The position numbers were made by a program, and so were the translations under genes. Source: JAGOPO01 sp038065515 (GTDB lineage: Bacteria > Patescibacteriota > Minisyncoccia > 2-02-FULL-40-12 > GWA2-44-9). Taken from it: 38,146 nt of DNA. Numbering within the stretch: the first letter of the stretch is position 1; the number at the start of each line of letters is the position of its first letter. This document shows positions 30,352-38,146 of the stretch, piece by piece. The notes beneath the pieces were generated by a model. That model was not told the origin of the DNA and did no database searches. It saw nothing but the letters and a program-made list of their open reading frames with translations. The stretch is taken from the NCBI GenBank assembly GCA_038065515.1, contig JBBTQV010000056.1:1-38146 (forward strand). Direction: 5' to 3'.

Positions 30352-31944
30352 CAACTAACAACAAACAACAGACGACCGTGCGCAGAAATGATCCATTCAG
30401 GCCGTTGCTGATAGCCGGAACGCTGTTGGTATTGGCGGCTGTCGTGTTCGACCCTGCGTTGCGCGGGCTTCTCATACCCGAGGGAGTCTCCGCGGTTGGC
30501 GGGTACAGCGCATCTGACCTGCTTGGTCAATTGGATGGGGGAGGTAATCCTGTGTATACGACAAATGCTCCCAACAATGGCTCCACTACGAACTCGCGGG
30601 GATTTAATTATCCCTCCGATATGGTTGTTGATACCGCAAATCATCGCCTGTTCGTTACTGATTGGTACAATAATCGCGTGCTGGTGTTCAATTTAGACAC
30701 ATCAAATGCGCTCATTGATCGCACCGCCGACTTTGTTCTTGGTCAGACCAATTTCACAGCAAACGCAATTAACACATCGCAGGGCGGACTCTCCTATCCA
30801 TCCGGTCTTGCATACGATGCATCCGGGAACCGATTGTTTGTTTCTGACTATACCAACAACCGCATCATGGTGTTCGATGTAGCGGCCATCACGAACGGGG
30901 AGGATGCGGTCAAGGTGCTTGGGCAGACGGATTTCGTGACGGGTACCTCCGGCACGACGCAGGGCAAGGTGTCTTTTCCGTATGGTCTTGCATACGATGC
31001 TTCCGGAAACCAGTTGTTCGTCGTCGACAATGGCAACAACCGCATCATGGTGTTCGATGTGGCAGCCATCACGAACGGGGAGGATGCGGTCAAGGTGCTT
31101 GGGCAGACGGATTTCGTGACGGGTACCTCCGGCACGACGCAGGGCAAGCTCTTTGCTCCGTGGGGCTTAGCATACGATTCATCCGGGACACGGTTGTTCG
31201 TTGCCGACAATAACAACAACCGCATCATGGTGTTCGATGTAGCGGCCATCACGAACGGGGAGGATGCGNNNNNNNNNNNNNNNNNNNNNNNNNNNNNNNN
31301 NNNNNNNNNNNNNNNNNNNNNNNNNNNNNNNNNNNNNNNNNNNNNNNNNNNNNNNNNNNNNNNNNNNNAACAACCGCATCATGGTGTTCGATGTGGCAGC
31401 CATCACGAACGGGGAGGATGCGGCCGATGTGTACGGACAAACCAACTTCACGACAGGTACGCCCGGCACGACGCAGAGCACATTGAATGGCCCGCAAAGC
31501 GTAGTATGGGCGAGTTCGCAGCTTTATGTTGCAGATTCCAGCAATTACCGCGTCATGATTTTCGGCGGCACTGCGACACCCACCCCTGTCGGCGGTCATA
31601 GACCCCCCGAAGTGGAATTTTATCCCGAACGCATTGTCGTCAACAGCAATGAATCATCCACAGACTCAAAGAATGTGATAGTGAGTATCTATGCTCAACA
31701 CAGTAACAATTTCACCGGTACCATTGATATTCTGCTCTCCAATACCCCCGACTTCGCCGCAACTATTCCGTTCCGATATGTTGTGGGATATCCGCATCCC
31801 GACATATGGCCCAAGATTGTGCCGTGGGATTTGTGCTTCGGTCTTCCTGCCGGTACACCGTGCAATCTCGGGCAGAAGAATGTTTACGCCCGCTTCTATG
31901 TGAACACGACTCCGCCTCAACCGGCGTATTCGCCCATACGCTGA
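30348..31944 (+). CDS. NHL-repeat surface protein, interrupted by an assembly gap
   Basis: Starts MTTNNKQQTTVRRN, then a membrane span (LLIAGTLLVLAAVVF) and at least four NHL-type repeats of 60 residues (YPSGLAYDASGNRLFVSDY...NNRIMVFDVAAITNGEDA), expected to form a beta-propeller for binding. The 3' part after the gap resumes the repeats, then a Thr/Pro link and a final domain with WPKIVPWDLCFGLPAGTPC, like that of the preceding protein. The two parts are in different frames only because the 100 Ns are an arbitrary length. The ATG overlaps the previous stop, and the TGA overlaps the gpmI start. Confidence 0.8.
30861..31268 (+). repeat. 180-bp tandem repeats in the NHL gene
   Basis: CGCATCATGGTGTTCGATGT recurs at 30861, 31041 and 31221, exactly 180 bp apart, and again after the gap at 31375. 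About 108 bp of each unit is almost identical, with a few silent changes. Confidence 0.9.
31269..31368. other. Assembly gap of 100 N
   Basis: A run of exactly 100 undetermined bases inside the near-identical 180-bp repeats, most likely a scaffolding placeholder. Confidence 0.98.
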
Positions 31945-33533
31945 TGCCAATACCATATCAGAAGGTATTTCTTGTTATCTTGGACGGGTTCGGGTTGGCC
32001 GGCAAAGAGCCCGGAAATGCGATATTGCAGGCGGGGATGCCATATTTGGACTCGCTCATCGCCGCATATCCATCGCTATCGGTAGCGGCGGCGGGGCTGG
32101 TGGTCGGCCTCCCCTGGGGCCAGCCGGGCAATAGCGAGGTAGGGCATTCCGCTATCGGAACGGGCCGTATTGTCATTCAGGATCTCGCGCACATCAACGG
32201 AGAAATCCGCTCGGGCGACTTTTACAAGAACCCTGCATTATTGGAGGCGGTTGAGCACGCGAAAAAATTTGATTCAGCGCTTCACTTAATGGGCTGTACC
32301 AGTCCCGGAGGGATTCATTCGCACATCGACCACCTCATCGCTCTGCTGGAGCTGGCCAGTAGGAAGGGACTGAAAAAGATATTCCTGCATTTCATCGCGG
32401 ACGGTCAGGACGCGCCGCCGCAGGATGCCATCAATGTGCTGCACACGCTGGAGCCATATCTGAAGAAGGCGGGCGCGCGTATCGCATCAATCCAGGGACG
32501 CTCATATGCAATGGACCGCGTTCTCAACTGGGCGGTGACCGAAAAAGTGTGGCACTCGGCGATACTGGGAGATGGAACGGCAACTACTGATCCGGCAGAA
32601 TATCTCAAAGCCGCATACGCGGATGATGTCACCGATTACGCGCTCAAACCCGCAACAGTCGTAGAAGAGGGAATGCCCGTCGGGCCGGTGCAGGACAATG
32701 ACGCATTTATTTTTTTCGATTTCCGTAACGACCGCGTAAGGCAAATGGCATCAACGCTTATCTATGCCGACTCGTTCAAAGAGTTTAATCCCGTGCGCCG
32801 TCCGAAAAATGTGAAAGTCGTTACCATGACCAAGTACGCAGAGGAGTTCACCGTTCCGATTGCGTATCCCGCCCTGGACTTACCCAACACCATCGGTGAG
32901 GTTGTCAGCCGCGCGGGATGGAAGCAATGGCGAATCGCTGAAAAGGAGAAAGAGGCCCATGTGACAAATTTCTTCAACGGCGGCCGTATCAAGCCGTTCA
33001 CGGGTGAACAGCGGGAGATCGTGTCGTCGCGGAAGATGAAAGGACCCGAATATATTGCGCATCCCGAAATGTCGGCGCAGCAGGTTGTCGATGCGGTGCT
33101 CCAAAGCGCGGCTGACGAGACGCGACTGTACATCGTGAACCTCGCGAATCCGGACATGATAGGGCACACGGGTGATCTCGGTGCCACGGTGAAGGCGATG
33201 CGAGTCACGGATGACTGTCTCAAACAGATGATTGAACCGCTTCGAGCGCGGACTGATAGTGCGATCATAATCACTGCCGATCATGGGAATGCGGAGGAAC
33301 TGCTCGATCCGCTGACAAAAGGGGAAGACACGCAGCATTCAACGCGCAATGTACCGGCGCTCTTTGTTGCGCAAGGTCTCGAAGGTGCGCAAGATTCAGG
33401 GAAGAGCCTGGAATCATTGGCGCAGGAAGCGCCCATCGGAACCCTTGTCGATATTTCTCCCACGGCTCTCTATTTTCTCGGAATCGACAAACCGGTCGAG
33501 ATGACCGGCTCAAGATTGATTACTGTGGAATAA
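31944..33533 (+). CDS. gpmI: 2,3-bisphosphoglycerate-independent phosphoglycerate mutase
   Basis: 529 residues of the alkaline-phosphatase superfamily, converting 3- to 2-phosphoglycerate in lower glycolysis. Visible: VILDGFG (metal Asp), GNSEVGHSAIGTGR (catalytic Ser), CTSPGGIHSHIDH, GRSYAMDR, FFDFRNDRVRQM, NLANPDMIGHTGD, ITADHGNAEEL and HSTRNVPA. The usual DGRD motif reads DGQD (FIADGQDAPP), so a normally conserved Arg is Gln. The ATG at 31944 overlaps the NHL gene stop (TGATG). It is odd that a metabolic gene sits within a surface-protein cluster; coupling probably just shares expression. Confidence 0.95.
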   Translation: MPIPYQKVFLVILDGFGLAGKEPGNAILQAGMPYLDSLIAAYPSLSVAAAGLVVGLPWGQPGNSEVGHSAIGTGRIVIQDLAHINGEIRSGDFYKNPALLEAVEHAKKFDSALHLMGCTSPGGIHSHIDHLIALLELASRKGLKKIFLHFIADGQDAPPQDAINVLHTLEPYLKKAGARIASIQGRSYAMDRVLNWAVTEKVWHSAILGDGTATTDPAEYLKAAYADDVTDYALKPATVVEEGMPVGPVQDNDAFIFFDFRNDRVRQMASTLIYADSFKEFNPVRRPKNVKVVTMTKYAEEFTVPIAYPALDLPNTIGEVVSRAGWKQWRIAEKEKEAHVTNFFNGGRIKPFTGEQREIVSSRKMKGPEYIAHPEMSAQQVVDAVLQSAADETRLYIVNLANPDMIGHTGDLGATVKAMRVTDDCLKQMIEPLRARTDSAIIITADHGNAEELLDPLTKGEDTQHSTRNVPALFVAQGLEGAQDSGKSLESLAQEAPIGTLVDISPTALYFLGIDKPVEMTGSRLITVE

Positions 33534-33708
33534 TGTGGATTTTCGCATATAGAGGATTATGAAGGCGTAGGTAGATGTCTATAGGTAGGCGATTTTCCGA
33601 TCTATCAGCGGATATTTGGGCGTTTGAAGTGAAAAGCGTTCGATGATGTAATCGGCAAAATAATTGAGGTAATACGCACTTTTACTCGTAGGTTTCGGCG
33701 TGTCTCCG

Positions 33709-33717
33709 TGGTAGAAT
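33709..33717 (+). promoter_or_regulatory. Extended -10 promoter before the 33726 small ORF
   Basis: TGG-TAGAAT; the start would be about 33724, one or two bases before the ATG at 33726. The sequence 33534-33708 before it is AT-rich and shows no gene. Confidence 0.45.
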
Positions 33718-33725
33718 GTATTGTT

Positions 33726-33767
33726 ATGCGTTCGTTTCTTGATTCATTACCATTGCGGCTTATATGA
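33726..33767 (+). CDS. Possible 13-aa leader peptide
   Basis: ATG CGT TCG ... ATA TGA encodes MRSFLDSLPLRLI. Its TGA overlaps the ATG of the next gene (ATGA), and its own start is almost leaderless. It may exist to load ribosomes for the downstream gene, which lacks a Shine-Dalgarno sequence. No similarity is known. Confidence 0.35.
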   Translation: MRSFLDSLPLRLI

Positions 33768-34348
33768 TCCGGAAATGTATTCAATTATCGGCGGTTGCTC
33801 TTGTTGCGCTTTTGATTCCGCCGATGCTCGCGCGTGCCGGGTTTACGGCACCGGTGATGCTTTCTTCTACGATGACCGGAATGGTTTCCGCAGGCAACGG
33901 GGTTGCTGACTCACTTTCCGTATCTGCCGGAATTATTTCCGAATCCACTGCCGCTCTGGCACAGCAGATGGTCAATGCAAACGCATCGGCAGAGCGGGCT
34001 TTGGAGATTTTCTATGCGTACCTGATTCCTGATTCGCCGAGTGAGAAATTAGCCGGCTTATTGGTGAATGAAATTTCGGTGTTTGAGTATGCCGGCACCG
34101 CTATTGCAAGTCAGACAACTGACGGCGTCCTGATGGGCGCTGATGCTGTTAAATCATTCTACGCGTATCTCAATACTGTTTTGCCGGGGCGGAATTTCCC
34201 CGACCTCGTCATCGTCCGCGACACCGTAAATGGTGGCTGTGGATATCATCGCGCCGGAGGCGCGATGGGTCAGGAAAGCAGAAAAAGCCGCATAAGCGGT
34301 TTTTTATTTTTGCCGGGGGATCTCTTCTGGAATAATATAGGAATATGA
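33764..34348 (+). CDS. Secreted protein, probable frameshift near the 3' end
   Basis: MIRKCIQLSAVALVALLIPP, then a signal-peptide end (MLARAG), then an Ala/Ser/Thr-rich exported part (VADSLSVSAGIISESTAALAQQ). Family unknown. The last 40 residues read through a terminator-like hairpin at 34282-34305 and lose the protein's character. In another frame the sequence from 34230 reads MVAVDIIAPEARWVRKAEKA and stops at 34293-34295, right at the hairpin. A one-base frameshift near 34228 would restore an ending that matches the terminator. It may be a real mutation or a sequencing error. Confidence 0.6.
   Translation: MIRKCIQLSAVALVALLIPPMLARAGFTAPVMLSSTMTGMVSAGNGVADSLSVSAGIISESTAALAQQMVNANASAERALEIFYAYLIPDSPSEKLAGLLVNEISVFEYAGTAIASQTTDGVLMGADAVKSFYAYLNTVLPGRNFPDLVIVRDTVNGGCGYHRAGGAMGQESRKSRISGFLFLPGDLFWNNIGI
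34282..34309 (+). terminator. Intrinsic terminator inside the annotated end of the 33764 gene
   Basis: AAAAAGCCGC-ATAA-GCGGTTTTTT followed by ATTTTTG. Its position supports an earlier true end of the gene. Confidence 0.65.
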
Positions 34349-34502
34349 AGGTATGTTTATGTATGTTGATGAAGAAACGGACAATATACGAGGAACAACT
34401 GACAAAAATAAAATTCATCGCGTGGCGTGGATACGGATATTGATTGTTCGTTTTGAAATTAGCACATAACGCCAAAAAATTTGAGGATTGTTCAGTTTCA
34501 TA

Positions 34503-34511
34503 TGGTATAAT
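34503..34511 (+). promoter_or_regulatory. Extended -10 promoter, leaderless GTG start
   Basis: TGG-TATAAT; the start of transcription would be at 34518-34519, where a GTG codon opens the frame. The stretch 34349-34502 holds only short, doubtful frames. Confidence 0.5.
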
Positions 34512-34518
34512 GAGAACT

Positions 34519-34806
34519 GTGAACACCGCAGAACATACGGGGAAGCGGCATGTTGGACGGAGCGTGTTTATTATTGTGTTCAGCATTGCCATAATCGCAA
34601 TGCTTTTTAGTCTCACCGAGGCCGGAACACTCGCGCCGATAGCATCCCCCGCGTCGTCATCGGAGTCGTTTGAGAATCTGTACTCGGCGATAGCATCCGC
34701 GGGATTTGATTCATCCGCGCTTGCCGCATCGAAGAACGGAAGCGCGTTGCAAGTTGCAAAATGCATTATCGCGAAAATGACCGGCGGTACACCCTGTCCC
34801 GAATGA
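34519..34806 (+). CDS. Small secreted or anchored protein, 95 aa
   Basis: With GTG at 34519 as start it reads VNTAEHTGKRHVGRS, then a hydrophobic span (VFIIVFSIAIIAMLFSL) and an Ala/Ser-rich exported part ending IIAKMTGGTPCPE. In-frame ATGs upstream (34444, 34510) lie before or within the -10 box. No family known. Its stop overlaps the start of the next gene (ATGA), so it belongs to the surface-protein operon. Confidence 0.6.
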   Translation: MNTAEHTGKRHVGRSVFIIVFSIAIIAMLFSLTEAGTLAPIASPASSSESFENLYSAIASAGFDSSALAASKNGSALQVAKCIIAKMTGGTPCPE

Positions 34807-36602
34807 AGAACTTACAACTGACAACAAACGACCTACAACCCACAACTTCCACGAGAAGCTGGTGGGTGGTCGCTGTGCTGGTTGTCAGTTGTCAGTTGTC
34901 AGTTGTTGGCTACGCGGTTCCCGCGATGGCCCTGAATATTGATGCTACGAATAAATATGCCTGGGGCGAAAATGTCGGGTGGATTAATTTCGGCAGTACC
35001 GAGGGAGATGTGGATGTCACTGCTACGACGATTGACGGTTACGCATGGGGTGAAAATGTCGGATGGATATCACTCACCTGTTCAAACACTTCCAGCTGTG
35101 CGACGGTGAATTATGGCGTTGAAATTTCCGGCTCTACAGTGACTGGTTACGCATGGGGTGAAAATGTCGGATGGATTAGTTTCAATTGCTCAAATACTTC
35201 CAGTTGCGGGACTGTCAATTATGGCGTGTCGCTCGATACCGCCACGGGAGATTTTTCCGGCTATGCCTGGGGTGAAAATGTCGGGTGGATCGTGTTCAAC
35301 TGTTCGACCACGAGTTCGTGCGGTACCGTCAGCTACAAACTGAACACGAACTTTGTTTTTCCGACTCCGACTCCCGGTGGCGGTGGCGTAATAATTCTTG
35401 GCACGCCGCCATCGGCTCCGAGTCCGACACCGACCAGTTCGCCAACCGCATCTCCGACCGCGTCGCCGACCGTGTCTCCAACCGCGTCGCCGACACCGTC
35501 GGTAAGCGTGATACCGCCGACACCGACAGTGCCGCCGCCGAGCGTGGCACCGACTGCGCCTCCTCCGTCTTCCGGCGGCATCGGTGGCGGAGTTGTGCAG
35601 GTTATTACCACGGCCGCGCAGGCGATCGACTCCGTCGTCAATAGGGTTCTTGGAGAGGCGACTTCTCCTGTAGTTGCGACGACAGCTGCCACGGCAGTTA
35701 CGGCCGTGGCAATAATACCCGTTGCGGCTGCCGCCGCAGGAGCTATGGCACAAAAAGAAGTTGCGGCATCGACATTCCAATTGTTACAAGTAATCGGTAT
35801 CCGTAAACGCACGAAAGTGTGGGGTGTTATCTATGATTCCACAACAAAGCGCCCGATTCCGTTGGCAAAAATTGAACTGCTTGATTCCTCGGGTCGCATA
35901 TTGGAGACCCGTTATGGTGATCGCGACGGCAGATACGGATTTCTCACATCACCGGCGTCGTTGCACGCGCCGGAGCTGCGCGTGCGTATTCGCGTTCAGA
36001 AACCGGGATATGCGTTTCCCTCGATGCAAAATATCTCCGGAACGGATTTTGTGGTGTACGACAACATCTATCGCGGGGGCGAACTTGTTCTGCAAGGAGA
36101 TGCGCTCGTGCATTACAATATCCCGCTCGATCCCGCCGTTGCCGGTTCCGTCGCTCTGAAGAAAGTCGGATGGAGCTTGCTGGGTTCAATCGGCAACCGT
36201 TTGTTGTCGTTCGGATTTTACATCGGTCTGGTTGCGGTTCCGCTGAACCTGTACTTCCTGCCGAATGCTACGAACATCGCCATCTTCACTGTGTTCTTCC
36301 TCGTAAATGCAATCCAGCTGCTCGTTCTGCATCGTCCGTACGGAGTCACGCTTGATGCGCTCACCGGAAAGCGACTGCCGTTCACGCTGGTCACGCTCAA
36401 TGACTTGCAGGGCAATCGCGTCAACTTTTCGGTGTCAGACGAGCATGGCAGATTTATCTTGTCCGGTGAGCAAGGCAAGGATTATGAGATTCTCGCGTAT
36501 ACGCCCGCCAACACGATACCGCAACGCAGTATTCGTCTGCGCGTCCGCGGACTCAAGCGCCTGGTGACGCGCGCGTGGATAACGGCATGGCTCCGCATTT
36601 GA
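34803..36602 (+). CDS. Surface protein with GENVGWI repeats and CnaB-like modules
   Basis: 599 residues. The N-terminal tail (MKNLQLTTNDLQPTTSTRSW) and part of the signal peptide (VVSCQLSVVG) are encoded by short tandem DNA repeats. After the signal peptide come four copies of YAWGENVGWI, three of them with CSNTSSC-type Cys pairs, then a Pro/Thr/Ser stretch of about 80 residues. A hydrophobic Ala-rich span precedes KVWGVIYDSTTKRPIPLAKIELLD and GRYGFLT; two more spans follow, then a second module (LDALTGKRLPFTLVTL) and a basic tail. The C-terminal 300 residues match the layout of the 27379-30351 protein. Likely a paralogous surface display module. Confidence 0.8.
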   Translation: MKNLQLTTNDLQPTTSTRSWWVVAVLVVSCQLSVVGYAVPAMALNIDATNKYAWGENVGWINFGSTEGDVDVTATTIDGYAWGENVGWISLTCSNTSSCATVNYGVEISGSTVTGYAWGENVGWISFNCSNTSSCGTVNYGVSLDTATGDFSGYAWGENVGWIVFNCSTTSSCGTVSYKLNTNFVFPTPTPGGGGVIILGTPPSAPSPTPTSSPTASPTASPTVSPTASPTPSVSVIPPTPTVPPPSVAPTAPPPSSGGIGGGVVQVITTAAQAIDSVVNRVLGEATSPVVATTAATAVTAVAIIPVAAAAAGAMAQKEVAASTFQLLQVIGIRKRTKVWGVIYDSTTKRPIPLAKIELLDSSGRILETRYGDRDGRYGFLTSPASLHAPELRVRIRVQKPGYAFPSMQNISGTDFVVYDNIYRGGELVLQGDALVHYNIPLDPAVAGSVALKKVGWSLLGSIGNRLLSFGFYIGLVAVPLNLYFLPNATNIAIFTVFFLVNAIQLLVLHRPYGVTLDALTGKRLPFTLVTLNDLQGNRVNFSVSDEHGRFILSGEQGKDYEILAYTPANTIPQRSIRLRVRGLKRLVTRAWITAWLRI

Positions 36603-36609
36603 TATCCAT

Positions 36610-38130
36610 ATGACACATCGAACCATCGCATATATGCTCGCCGTTGTGTGGATGTCGCTTTCCGCGTTTGTGTTGCATCAGCAGTCTGCGCAGGTTGTTC
36701 GGCAGTGGTCGGCGTCGTTTGATGCCATGCAATCCGCGACCGCGGTCGTCTCAAAGCAGATCGTTGCGGGAACCGAGCTGGGCGCTATCGCGAATCGCGC
36801 GATGTATGCATCCATCGCCGGCAATTACTTCGCCGTCGCATCTCATGTCGACCGAGCCATAACCGCATACGCCGCCGCATCGGTCGATGGGGTCGGGCGC
36901 ATGACCGGCGATATTGCGCTATCAGTTCGCTCATTCTCTGTCGGTCTTGATGACACCGCACGCGTGGCGCACACAGTGGCGACGCGATCGACGGCGACGA
37001 TTGCCGATCAGATCGTCGGCGGTATCACCTCGGCTGCGGATGCAATCTACCGTTTCTTTACTCCGGCTCCTGTGCCGATGTCGTCACCGGCATCCTCGCC
37101 AGCGGTTGCTCCGGCCGCCATCCCGACTGCGATAGCGCCGCGCGTGGTGCAGGCCCCTGCGCTCACCCAGTCGCAATTACTCTCTGCGCTTCGCTTATTG
37201 TTGAGCGGGGAACTCCCTGCCGATGTTGCGGCGCAACTGCGGGGCCCCAAGGGCGATCCGGGTCCCTCGGGCTCGCCCGCCATAGCTTTAGCGCCGGTGG
37301 GCTACAGTATCGGTTCGGTCTATCCCGTCACGACGAACCAAAACGCGGGAACTATCGGTGGTATTACCTATTTCGGCGCGAAGGAAATTACCACCGGAAC
37401 GCTGACCGCAACCGGAGCGACCACGCTTGCGAGTCTAAATGTGACCGGCGGTGCGTCCGCCGCATCGCTCACGGTCAGCGGAGCGACTTCGCTTGCGTCT
37501 CTGCTGACCACCAACGCCAGCATCTCCAACGATCTTGAAGTCTCCGGCATCGCGTCCGTGTCTCAGCTCTTCATCGCCGGCACCGCGTTCAGTCCCACTG
37601 CCGCCGGCGGCTGGACCGATGACGGCTCCGTGGTGCGCCTGTCCACCGCAGGCGACAATGTGGGCATCGGCACCGCCACCCCCACCACCAAGCTCGATGT
37701 CATCGGCGCGGCATCTATCTCCACGAATTTCGAAGTCCGCACCGGCTACGCCTCCCTCTCCAACACCCTCTGGGTTTCGCCATCAGGATACAGCGGGAAT
37801 GTGGGGGTGGGGACGACAAGTCCGGACAGCAAACTACAAGTATCGGGAACAGTTCATTTTAAGCCTGGGTCCGTAGCAGGTTTTGGCATTTCGGATACAT
37901 GGACAGGGAATAATGGTTTTGAGGTCTTAACGACAGGGGATCATTTTCAAGTAGTAACAGGTGGAGCGCGAAATATTAGTTTTCAGAATGGAGGTAGTTT
38001 AAACGGCGGTGTCGCAGGAGCTAAACTAGCCTTAACTTCTGGAACCTCAGGGTATGTGGCGTTCTTTACCGGTGATGGTTTAGGAGGGAGTCGTAATGGT
38101 TCAATAGCTTCGCAACACCCAATGGCCTAG
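36610..38130 (+). CDS. Collagen-like, tail-fibre-like surface protein
   Basis: 506 residues. N-terminal membrane anchor (IAYMLAVVWMSLSAFVL), a helical region (about 25-145), a Pro/Ala linker, a short collagen-like run (GPKGDPGPSGSP), then beta-rich repeats (TLTATGATTLASLNVTGGAS...) and two NVGIGTATPTTKLDV-like units, the pattern of phage tail-fibre and trimeric adhesin stalks. The tip after about residue 400 (HFKPGSVAGFGISDTWTG...) has lower GC than the stalk. The stop at 38128 ends the protein soon after the tip, so it may be truncated. Probably a trimeric surface fibre used for attachment. Confidence 0.75.
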   Translation: MTHRTIAYMLAVVWMSLSAFVLHQQSAQVVRQWSASFDAMQSATAVVSKQIVAGTELGAIANRAMYASIAGNYFAVASHVDRAITAYAAASVDGVGRMTGDIALSVRSFSVGLDDTARVAHTVATRSTATIADQIVGGITSAADAIYRFFTPAPVPMSSPASSPAVAPAAIPTAIAPRVVQAPALTQSQLLSALRLLLSGELPADVAAQLRGPKGDPGPSGSPAIALAPVGYSIGSVYPVTTNQNAGTIGGITYFGAKEITTGTLTATGATTLASLNVTGGASAASLTVSGATSLASLLTTNASISNDLEVSGIASVSQLFIAGTAFSPTAAGGWTDDGSVVRLSTAGDNVGIGTATPTTKLDVIGAASISTNFEVRTGYASLSNTLWVSPSGYSGNVGVGTTSPDSKLQVSGTVHFKPGSVAGFGISDTWTGNNGFEVLTTGDHFQVVTGGARNISFQNGGSLNGGVAGAKLALTSGTSGYVAFFTGDGLGGSRNGSIASQHPMA

Positions 38131-38146
38131 GATATGTATATGCCAT

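Noticed and set aside
34358..34468. 36-aa ORF MYVDEETDNIRGTTDKNKIH...
   Set aside because: No ribosome site or similarity, an overlapping frame is equally open, and it lies between a terminator and a promoter.

Overview
The window looks like a chromosome segment of a Candidate Phyla Radiation (Patescibacteria) bacterium, most like Parcubacteria. The signs are short, tightly packed housekeeping genes, almost no metabolic genes beyond one glycolytic enzyme, proline/threonine-rich surface proteins, and many short repeats, some translated inside essential genes. UGA ends many genes, so the code is the standard one. The lineage is inferred from gene content and style, not from a phylogeny.

Layout. 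1-9222, almost all minus strand: a PrsW-like membrane protease (cut by the window edge), valS, a structured repeat element (copy A), tsaD with an overlapping GIY-YIG nuclease gene, tRNA-Glu, the infC-rpmI-rplT operon, a secreted nuclease, a degenerate DnaQ-fold protein and small unknown proteins. 9365-14193: tmRNA (ssrA) and smpB lie 1.1 kb apart, followed by a PDZ protein, PAP2 phosphatase, HtrA-like protease and a band-7 protein. 14265-18867: argS, an N-formylglutamate amidohydrolase-like gene, a YjdF-like membrane protein and unknowns. 19046-19375: an initiator tRNA-fMet gene split in its anticodon loop by a 258-nt group I intron. 19419-25410, plus strand: tRNA-Met, M16 peptidase, AI-2E family exporter, rsmI, a four-helix-bundle gene with an amber codon, metG, tatD. 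25411-26340: a decayed gene and copy B of the structured element. 26459-38146: a PaaX/Cas2-like gene, then a cell-surface locus of large secreted or membrane proteins (CnaB/carboxypeptidase-regulatory-like modules, NHL repeats, GENVGWI repeats, collagen-like and tail-fibre-like segments) with gpmI embedded in it.

The genes at 1-25.4 kb mainly serve translation: four aminoacyl-tRNA synthetase or tRNA-modification genes, four tRNA/tmRNA genes, ribosomal proteins, IF-3, SmpB and RsmI. The last 11 kb probably build the cell surface of an epibiotic or host-associated cell.

Most notable: (1) the group I intron in tRNA-fMet; (2) two copies, 23 kb apart, of a roughly 360-390-nt element whose helices are kept by compensatory changes and which contains a pseudoknot in both copies; (3) a palindromic repeat translated in the same frame inside valS, tsaD and metG, with other repeats in argS, tsaD, valS and surface genes; (4) several promoters placed so that transcription should begin at or next to the start codon, suggesting leaderless mRNAs.
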